Below are positions 58,441-64,000 of a DNA stretch of 64,000 nt, piece by piece. A program made the position numbers and the translations under genes. This stretch comes from Bryobacteraceae bacterium (GTDB taxonomy: Bacteria; Acidobacteriota; Terriglobia; Bryobacterales; Bryobacteraceae). Position 1 is the stretch's first letter, and each line of letters begins with the position of its first letter. The stretch is taken from contig JAIEMJ010000006.1 in assembly GCA_019752335.1 (NCBI GenBank), positions 124,001 through 188,000 of the forward strand, written 5' to 3'. The notes beneath the pieces were generated by a model that ran no database searches, was not told where the DNA came from, and saw only the letters and a list, made by a program, of their open reading frames with translations.

Positions 58441-59679
58441 ATGCACTTATTCCTGCTCGCGCTGCTGGCGGCTGACTTTCGCGCCGCCGTGGTGAAGGTC
58501 GACATTACCCCGAAGACGCCGCAGTGGCTGATGGGCTATGGTCCGCGCCAGTCCACCGGAGTCTACGATCCTATCTTCCACAAGGTCGTTGCCCTGGACG
58601 ACGGCACCACCCAGTTCTTTCTCGCCGCCTCGGACCTCTGTATCTTTTCGCCCAGCATCTACGACGAAGCGGCGCAGCGGCTACAGAAGCAAGGCATTGC
58701 GCCCGTGAACTTCTGGTGGACGGTAACGCATACTCACGCCGGCCCCGAAGTAGGTCCGCCAGGGATGTACGATGTGCTGCTGGCCGGCCGTTCAGACCAC
58801 GAATGGAGTCGCGAATACGCGGAGTTCGCCGTGGCTTCCCTGGTGCAGGCCGTGCTGGACGCCCGCTCCCGTCTAGCCCCCGCGCGCCTCGGCACGGGGA
58901 CGGGGACGTCGTTCGCCAACATCAACCGCCGCGCGCGCGACGTGGATGGGCGCATCTCGCTGGGACTCAATCCCGACGGCCCGGTAGACCGTCAGATCGG
59001 CCTGCTGCGGCTCGATCATCCCGATGGCCAGCCCCTCGCGCTGATCGCCAACTACGCCATGCACGGCACCGTGATGGGCGGCCAGTTCACGCAGGTGAGC
59101 GGCGACGGGCCGGGTACGGTGGCGGCTTACGTCGAAAGCCGGCTCGGCGTGCCGATGCTCTACGTCAACGGGGCTGCGGGCAACATCGCGCCCATCTATA
59201 GCGTCTACCCGAATCCGAAGAGCGGGCATCTGTCGGAGTTCGGGGTGCTGTTGGGAGACCGGATTCTGGAGGCCAATCGCGCGCTCGCCACCCAAGCCGG
59301 ACCGGTGCGGCTGCAATCGGCCGAGCTCTGGGTGGAGACGCCGCGCAAAGCGGGGCTCGGCTGGCCCGTCGGCCTGGAGCGCTACACGACGGCCGGGCGG
59401 CAAGTGCGCCTCCCGGTCCGGTTTCTTCGCCTGAACGACACGGTGCTGTGGGCCGCGCCGGTGGAGATGTTTTGCGAACTTGCGTTCGCGGTACGAGCGG
59501 CTTCGCCCTTCCGAAATACTTTCTTCTACGGCTACACCAACGGCTGGCTCGGCTACCTGCCAACCGCGAAGGCCTTCGAGGAAGGCGGCTATGAGCCGGG
59601 CACTTCGCCCTTTACCCCACGGGCCGAAAACGACGTCACTAGGCAGGTAACCGGCTTTCTACAAGGATGGGGCAAGTGA
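58441..59679 (+). CDS. Neutral/alkaline ceramidase-like N-terminal domain protein
   Basis: The 412-residue protein has a short signal sequence (MHLFLLALLAADFRA) and the neutral ceramidase fold: VVKVDITPKTPQWLMGYG, the zinc-site THTHAGPE, NYAMHGTVMG and NGAAGNIAPIY. These are amidases with a zinc centre that cleave N-acyl groups in ceramide-like lipids; in soil bacteria the substrate may differ. It is shorter than full neutral ceramidases, lacking their C-terminal domain, which is typical for this bacterial group. Its stop overlaps the start of the glycerate kinase gene. Confidence 0.88.
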   Translation: MHLFLLALLAADFRAAVVKVDITPKTPQWLMGYGPRQSTGVYDPIFHKVVALDDGTTQFFLAASDLCIFSPSIYDEAAQRLQKQGIAPVNFWWTVTHTHAGPEVGPPGMYDVLLAGRSDHEWSREYAEFAVASLVQAVLDARSRLAPARLGTGTGTSFANINRRARDVDGRISLGLNPDGPVDRQIGLLRLDHPDGQPLALIANYAMHGTVMGGQFTQVSGDGPGTVAAYVESRLGVPMLYVNGAAGNIAPIYSVYPNPKSGHLSEFGVLLGDRILEANRALATQAGPVRLQSAELWVETPRKAGLGWPVGLERYTTAGRQVRLPVRFLRLNDTVLWAAPVEMFCELAFAVRAASPFRNTFFYGYTNGWLGYLPTAKAFEEGGYEPGTSPFTPRAENDVTRQVTGFLQGWGK

Positions 59680-61037
59680 CTTACCAGAAACTTCGCCGCG
59701 ATGCCCAAGCCATCTTCCGCGCCGCGTTGCGCGCGGCTGACCCGCGCGAAGGCATCCGCCGCGCCCGGCCCCGGTTCCAGGCCTTGCTCGACCGGCCCTA
59801 TGATCACATCTACGTAGTGGGCGCCGGTAAAGCCTCGGCGGCGATGGCCCTGGAGGTGGAACGCATCCTGGGCCGGCGCATCAGCGGCGGCCTGATCAAC
59901 ACCAAGCACGGCCATCTGGCCACGCTGCGGCGCATCGAGTTGAACGAGTGCGCGCATCCGGTGCCGGACGAAGCCGGCGTGGCGGGCGCGCGGCGGATCG
60001 CGCAGATCGCCGCTGAAGCCACCGCACAGGACCTGGTGATCTGCCTGATCTCCGGCGGGGCCTCGGCGCTGTTGCCCCTGCCCGCCGAAGGACTCACGCT
60101 CGACGACAAGCAGCACGTCACCCGCCAGTTGCTGGCTTGCGGTGCGAACATCCACGAGATCAATACGGTGCGCAAGCACCTCTCAGCGATCAAGGGCGGA
60201 CAATTGGCGGCGCTCGCTGCTCCCGCGAAGTTGCTGACGCTCGTGCTTTCGGACGTTATCGGCGACGACCTCAGCGTGATCGGCTCCGGCCCCACCGTGC
60301 CCGACGGCTCCACGTTCGCGCAAGCCCGCGAGATTCTGGCGCGCTACCGGATCCAGCCCTCGGCGGCCGTCGCGCGGCATCTGGCGGCGGAAGCGCGCGA
60401 GAATCCCACCCGCTTGCCCCACGCCCAAACACTGATTGTGGGCGCGAATCGCCTGGCGGTGGACGCCGCCGCGAGCGAAGCCAGGCAGCGCGGCTACCGG
60501 CCGCTCGTGCTCTCCACAACCATTGAAGGCGAGACGCGCGATGTGGCGCGGATGCACGCGGCCATCGCGCGCGAGGTGCTGGAGAGCGGCCAACCGGTGC
60601 GGTCGCCGGCGTGCCTGATTTCCGGCGGCGAAACCACAGTCACGCTCGACGCGGACGGCAAGGGCGGGCGCAATCAGGAGTTCGTCCTGGCCGCCGCGCT
60701 CGATTTGCCGCCCGGCGTGGTAGTGCTGAGCGCGGGCACCGACGGCACGGATGGCCCCACCGACGCGGCGGGTGCGATCGCGGATTCCCAGACCCTTACC
60801 AAAGCGAAAGCGCGTGGACTGGATCCACGCGCTTATCTCGCTCGCCACGACAGCTACCACTTCTTCGACGCCCTGGGCGACCTGATCCGCACCGGACCCA
60901 CCGGCACGAACGTAATGGACGTCCGCTTGCTGCTTACTGCTGCTCGACCTTTGGTAAAGTCTTCGGCAAAGGCGGCAAAGGAGCCACCGGCGCTGAAGGC
61001 GGAGAGACCGGTGAAATCGCCGAAGTCTCGCCGGTAG
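59676..61037 (+). CDS. Glycerate 2-kinase (GckA/MOFRL type)
   Basis: The 453-residue protein begins TYQKLRRDAQAIFRAALRAADP and contains YVVGAGKASAAMA, LVICLISGGASALLPLP, a nucleotide-binding SGGETTVTLD and GGRNQEFVLAAAL of the MOFRL domain, ending TGPTGTNVMDVRLLL. It phosphorylates D-glycerate to 2-phosphoglycerate in the cytoplasm. The GTG at 59676 is preferred because it overlaps the upstream stop (GTGA) and AAGGA lies 8 bases before it; ATG 59667 is an alternative. A Lys/Pro-rich tail of about 35 residues after the domain is antisense to the end of the neighbouring gene, giving a 104-base convergent overlap. Confidence 0.92.
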   Translation: MTYQKLRRDAQAIFRAALRAADPREGIRRARPRFQALLDRPYDHIYVVGAGKASAAMALEVERILGRRISGGLINTKHGHLATLRRIELNECAHPVPDEAGVAGARRIAQIAAEATAQDLVICLISGGASALLPLPAEGLTLDDKQHVTRQLLACGANIHEINTVRKHLSAIKGGQLAALAAPAKLLTLVLSDVIGDDLSVIGSGPTVPDGSTFAQAREILARYRIQPSAAVARHLAAEARENPTRLPHAQTLIVGANRLAVDAAASEARQRGYRPLVLSTTIEGETRDVARMHAAIAREVLESGQPVRSPACLISGGETTVTLDADGKGGRNQEFVLAAALDLPPGVVVLSAGTDGTDGPTDAAGAIADSQTLTKAKARGLDPRAYLARHDSYHFFDALGDLIRTGPTGTNVMDVRLLLTAARPLVKSSAKAAKEPPALKAERPVKSPKSRR

Positions 61038-62382
61038 AGCGCAGCACCGTCAACGATCCGCGATCCGTCGAGACGTTGATCTTGGGGCCCGCGCCCGTGG
61101 TGCCTTGGATGATGCCTCCGCGGTCGGCCGGGCCGGACGTCAGTGGCGCGCCGAATTCGTTCTCATACTCGCCGCGCTTGGTGGTGGCCGAAAGCTGGAA
61201 GCCGGCTTTGGACGGCATCGCCAATGTCACGGCGCCGCTACGCGTGCGCGCTTCGATCATCGCCATGGGCTGGCGGTTGGGCCGCAGTTCGATGTCGCCG
61301 CGATCCAGGTCAATCTCCAGGGATTGCGAGAAGTTCGAGAGCTTCAGGTCCCGGGAGCGGGAGCGGACGACGATCTTGGCCGGACCGGTAAAGTCGTCGG
61401 CGTCAATCTCGCCGCGCGTCATGCGGACCTCGCCATTGATGCGCTCCATGGCCATCTCCGAGGAGTCGCTGCGGAAGCGGATTGGCTTGGCGAGTTGGCG
61501 GAAACGCAGGTCGCCGGTATAGCGGAAATCCACCGTCACTTGTCCGGCGATGTTCTCGAGGTCCAAGTCCTCGCCCCGGCCCTTCACTTCGACGGTGCCC
61601 TTCACGTTGGCGGCGCGGACGGTGTCGCTGCGACGCACTTCGATGCGGGCAGAGCCGATGTCGTTCAAGCGCACACCGGCGTTGTCGCTATCGACGTCCA
61701 CGGCGCCCGTGATCCCGGTCACGTCAAAGTCGCCGTAGCGGCCCTTGCACTCCACGCTCACGTTGCGCGGCAAGGCGATGTCGAGTTCGGCGGAAAGGCG
61801 CTCCTGGCCCGTCCAACGCTCCTGGCTGGTGCGGATGTAGAGGACGTCGCCCTGGCGAGAGAGGCTGAGCGGGATGCGGGCGTTGGCGCGTTCCGCGGTA
61901 GCGCGGTCCAGCGCGCGGATGATGGTGCGGCCATCCACCTTAACGGCGTTGCCATCGCCGCCGACGAGGCGGGCGTTTCCGCGCAGGTTTTCGAGCACGA
62001 TCTTCTTCACGCCGTCGGCCGATTGCTCACCATGCAGGGGAAAGTCGTAGGTCTCGCCCACCATGTTCCAGCCGAGGATGTTGAAACGGTCCCCCGGCCA
62101 GTTGGTGATGCGTCCGGCGGCGGAGGTACCCATGCCGAAGATGCTCAAAAAGATGATGAAGGCCCATTCGCCGCCGCTCACACCCCGCTGTGGCAGCACT
62201 TGGCCTTGCTGCCAGGAGTAAAGAATCTCGACGGTGCGAATGGCCCCCCAACCGACGAGCACCCAAGGCCAGTAGCCGGCAATCAGGCGCCAAACGGAAA
62301 GCTCTGGCCGAAGGTTGTTGATGAGGAAGAGGACGCCGATCGCGATCACGATCAACGGGGCGATAAGACTCGCTCTTTTCAT
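60934..62382 (-). CDS. LiaF-like membrane protein with DUF4097-type beta-helix domain
   Basis: The 482-residue protein has an N-terminal membrane part of two to three helices (LIAPLIVIAIGVLFLINNL and WPWVLVGWGAI) of the LiaI/LiaF DUF5668 type. A long repetitive beta region (about 120-450) of the DUF4097 adhesin-like type follows, with repeated turns such as GRYGDFDVTGITGAVDVDSD and GRGEDLDLENIAGQVTVDF. The C-terminus is Pro-rich (SPPSAPVAPLPPLPK). It probably sits at the envelope and senses or resists stress. It is the last gene of the sigma/anti-sigma operon and overlaps the upstream small gene by 4 bases. Confidence 0.82.
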   Translation of the reverse strand: MKRASLIAPLIVIAIGVLFLINNLRPELSVWRLIAGYWPWVLVGWGAIRTVEILYSWQQGQVLPQRGVSGGEWAFIIFLSIFGMGTSAAGRITNWPGDRFNILGWNMVGETYDFPLHGEQSADGVKKIVLENLRGNARLVGGDGNAVKVDGRTIIRALDRATAERANARIPLSLSRQGDVLYIRTSQERWTGQERLSAELDIALPRNVSVECKGRYGDFDVTGITGAVDVDSDNAGVRLNDIGSARIEVRRSDTVRAANVKGTVEVKGRGEDLDLENIAGQVTVDFRYTGDLRFRQLAKPIRFRSDSSEMAMERINGEVRMTRGEIDADDFTGPAKIVVRSRSRDLKLSNFSQSLEIDLDRGDIELRPNRQPMAMIEARTRSGAVTLAMPSKAGFQLSATTKRGEYENEFGAPLTSGPADRGGIIQGTTGAGPKINVSTDRGSLTVLRSTGETSAISPVSPPSAPVAPLPPLPKTLPKVEQQ

Positions 62383-62570
62383 TGGGCGCCTCCTACAGGA
62401 TTCTTGATCGCCAGGCTCTCCAGCAATTTGAAGAGGCCGAAAACGATGATCAAAGCGGGCCAGGTGCTGGCGAACGAGAAGCCGCCATTCTGGTCAATCA
62501 CAAAGAGCACGCCGAGCGCGATCAGCAACACGGGTCCGCGCAGGGCGCCGAAGAGGTTGGCTTGATTCAT
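62379..62570 (-). CDS. Small LiaI/LiaF-like membrane protein
   Basis: The 63-residue protein has two hydrophobic helices, GPVLLIALGVLFVIDQNG and WPALIIVFGLFKLLESL, the DUF5668 pattern also seen at the start of the next gene. It overlaps both neighbours by 4 bases (ATGA), so translation is coupled within the operon. It probably acts with the other membrane proteins in an envelope-stress module; the biochemical role is unknown. Confidence 0.85.
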   Translation of the reverse strand: MNQANLFGALRGPVLLIALGVLFVIDQNGGFSFASTWPALIIVFGLFKLLESLAIKNPVGGAQ

Positions 62571-63235
62571 GACTTATCGCCCCCTGCCGCGCGCACGTAC
62601 AGCATATAGCCACCCAGCGCGATCAGGCCCACCGGCCACCAGCGCATCATTTCACGTACCGAAATCACTTCGAGGTTGGCCAGCAAGGCAAAGACACCCA
62701 ACCCGATCAGCAGCACTGGACCCACGGGAAAGCCACTGCCCCCCAGCGGCGCCAAGCTTGAAAATTCGTCCACCGGCAGCCCGGCCACGCGGCGTTTCGC
62801 GGTATGCATCGCCTCAAAGGCCATGTAAAAGATGAAGGCCGGAATCAGGAACCCGAAGAGCGACTCCAAAGGACCCGTGCGCTGGTCCGCCATGCTGACC
62901 AGGAATCCGAAGACGACGACATGCAGGAGCCCCTTGCCGTATTGGGCGTTGTAAATCGCGCCGACGCCGGGGATCAGCCCTAAGAAAAAGGCCAGCCCAG
63001 GGTTCGCATCGGAGGCCGCCACGGGCGTGGCGGGCGGCGGCGCGGCCGTCGCGTAGGGATTCTCCGCCGTGCCCATCGGGGCGTGCGCGTCGCAGTACAT
63101 CGTGCCGTTGGCGTAGCGGACGTTGGCCGTAGTCAGCGCCACGCCGCAAGCGCGGCAGTAGCCCAGGACGGGCGCCGGAGCCGGTAATGCCGGCGGAGGA
63201 GCGTTGTTTTCGGAGTTCGTCATGTCAGGCGTCAT
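62567..63235 (-). CDS. Zinc-ribbon/B-box plus DUF5668-like membrane protein
   Basis: The 222-residue protein has an N-terminal metal-binding finger (YCRACGVALTTANVRYANGT, then YCDAH) and a Pro/Ala linker. A membrane part with four to five helices includes AFFLGLIPGVGAIYNAQYGKG, which recalls TM2-type segments, and a final LiaI/LiaF-like pair (GPVLLIGLGVFALLANLEV and WWPVGLIALGGYML). It overlaps the anti-sigma gene by 4 bases and the small LiaI-like gene by 4 bases. A role in membrane stress signalling is inferred from context only. Confidence 0.82.
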   Translation of the reverse strand: MTPDMTNSENNAPPPALPAPAPVLGYCRACGVALTTANVRYANGTMYCDAHAPMGTAENPYATAAPPPATPVAASDANPGLAFFLGLIPGVGAIYNAQYGKGLLHVVVFGFLVSMADQRTGPLESLFGFLIPAFIFYMAFEAMHTAKRRVAGLPVDEFSSLAPLGGSGFPVGPVLLIGLGVFALLANLEVISVREMMRWWPVGLIALGGYMLYVRAAGGDKS

Positions 63236-63792
63236 TTCGCGGATCCTTCGGTCTTCTTCTGTTCGTTCTTCTGCTCGGCTTCCTGGTCGCTCAAATCCTT
63301 CAGCCGGCTTTGTATCTCATAAACCACCCGCAACGACTCGTAGTACTTCAGCGTGCGGTCCCAAACGCGGTGCGTCTTATCTTCAAATGCGGCCCAAACC
63401 TTCACCGGGTCCAGGTCCGACGGCTTCAGTTGCTTCACCGGCGCCGTAAAGCGGCCCAGCATGGAGAACGACAGAATCGTCATCGCCATGCCCATGGCCA
63501 GCCTCGGCTGCCAGACGGGCTTTAGCCAATTGCGCAGCCAGCCGGACTTCCGCCCCGGCGCTTGCACGCCCTCACTGGCCGGCACCTCATGGATGATGCG
63601 CGTAATCAACTGGGCCGGCGGCGTTACTTCCGGTACGCCCTCCAGGAAACTGAGCACTTCACGCGAATCGTCCACCAACGCGTGGCAAGCGGCGCAACCC
63701 GTCAAATGCGCTTCCGCGGCCGCGCGCGTTGCCGTGTCCAGCGTGCCGTCGACGTAGTCGCATACCAGGATGTCCAATTCCGCGCAGTTCAT
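63232..63792 (-). CDS. Anti-sigma factor with zinc-finger (ZAS/zf-HC2) domain
   Basis: The 186-residue protein begins with the zinc-binding anti-sigma domain: Cys3, then AHLTGCAACHALVDD giving the H-x-x-x-C-x-x-C motif. One transmembrane helix follows (about 97-117, LAMGMAMTILSFSMLGRF), then a charged C-terminal region (AEQKNEQKKTEGSAK). It should hold the ECF sigma factor encoded directly upstream at the membrane until a signal releases it. The start at 63792 has AGGAAGG before it and lies 10 bases after the sigma stop. Confidence 0.88.
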   Translation of the reverse strand: MNCAELDILVCDYVDGTLDTATRAAAEAHLTGCAACHALVDDSREVLSFLEGVPEVTPPAQLITRIIHEVPASEGVQAPGRKSGWLRNWLKPVWQPRLAMGMAMTILSFSMLGRFTAPVKQLKPSDLDPVKVWAAFEDKTHRVWDRTLKYYESLRVVYEIQSRLKDLSDQEAEQKNEQKKTEGSAK

Positions 63793-63802
63793 TTCTTCCT
63801 TC

Positions 63803-64000
63803 CTACATCGTCATCTTGTGCCGGCGCAGTAGACGCGCCAATTCGGCGCGGCCCCGGTTCAGCCGGCTCTTCACAGTGCCCTCGGGCACGTTCAGCGCCT
63901 GGGCGATCTCGCGATATTCGAGCTCTTCGAGGTCGCGCAGGATCACCGTCTCGCGCAACTCAGGCGATAGCTTCTGCAGCGCCGCTTGCAATAGTTCGCT
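63803..64000 (-). CDS. ECF RNA polymerase sigma factor, 3' part (continues beyond the window)
   Basis: The 65 visible residues are region 4 of an ECF sigma factor: LQKLSPELRETVILRDLEEL, then EYREIAQALNVPEGTVKSRL, the helix-turn-helix that binds the -35 element, then NRGRAELARLLRRHK. The frame is open to the right edge, so regions 2 and earlier lie outside. It heads the operon with its zinc-finger anti-sigma factor and the membrane proteins, and probably drives that operon itself. Confidence 0.92.
   Translation of the reverse strand, partial: SELLQAALQKLSPELRETVILRDLEELEYREIAQALNVPEGTVKSRLNRGRAELARLLRRHKMTM

Noticed and set aside
1-64000. tRNA, rRNA, CRISPR array or riboswitch
   Set aside because: No cloverleaf, repeat-spacer pattern or recognisable aptamer core was visible on either strand; short structured RNAs could still be missed without covariance models.

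Overview
The window reads as chromosomal DNA of a GC-rich acidobacterium, most like the Solibacter/Bryobacter group. The inference rests on gene content: an orphan MacB-type permease of the acidobacterial duplicated (ADOP) type, a CRTAC1-like FG-GAP/UnbV protein, a planctomycete-cytochrome/DUF1549-DUF1553 protein followed by a DUF1501 protein, three twin-arginine-leader Gfo/Idh/MocA oxidoreductases, two sulfatases, a PEP-CTERM protein and YVTN-type beta-propellers. There are no rRNA, tRNA or CRISPR features and no recognisable transposase or integrase gene.

Layout. 1-10 kb: a frameshifted PEP-CTERM protein, two DinB proteins, an HD-GYP response regulator with Glu at the phospho-acceptor site, FG-GAP protein, ADOP permease and two convergent sulfatases. 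10.5-16.5 kb: a small NTF2-like protein and a sodium:solute symporter whose 3' end is followed by an accessory array. Fragments of the symporter 3' end recur three more times in direct orientation, and between them lie an 81-aa protein with a broken HNH nuclease, a VapBC-like toxin-antitoxin pair, and an SDR/AraC pair. A 5'-truncated Rpn/DUF4351 gene follows. 16.5-30 kb: folP-like gene, two MacB-like permeases, a YncE/phosphoesterase fusion, an oxidoreductase, and a tight operon of a DapA-like lyase, a PLP decarboxylase, LpxB and a catalytically dead M1 peptidase. 30-49 kb: S55 peptidase, beta-propeller, double metallo-beta-lactamase-fold protein, a B3 metallo-beta-lactamase of the Gln (GOB-like) type, oxidoreductases, the DUF1549/1553-DUF1501 pair, a GntR-ABC transporter operon with a clear operator, SDR and an M50 protease. 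49-52 kb: a second accessory site. An Nramp-like transporter gene is followed by a BrnT/BrnA-like pair (toxin broken by a nonsense codon), then a copy of the transporter 3' end, then a MazF-type pair. 52-64 kb: two copies of a ~160-bp repeat, M20 peptidase, sugar isomerase, lactonase, ceramidase-like protein, glycerate kinase, and an ECF sigma/anti-sigma operon with LiaF-like membrane proteins, which runs off the right edge.

The most interesting signal is the repeated accretion of toxin-antitoxin and other small modules directly downstream of transporter genes, each accompanied by an extra, diverged copy of the transporter's 3' end. It occurs independently at two loci (SSS symporter and Nramp-like gene). 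Several other remnants in the window are also C-terminal gene tails only. A second window-wide signal is a TANNNT box 5-9 bases before the start codon of about fifteen genes, suggesting leaderless mRNAs.

All identity estimates were made by eye; family assignments are from motif recognition, not database searches.
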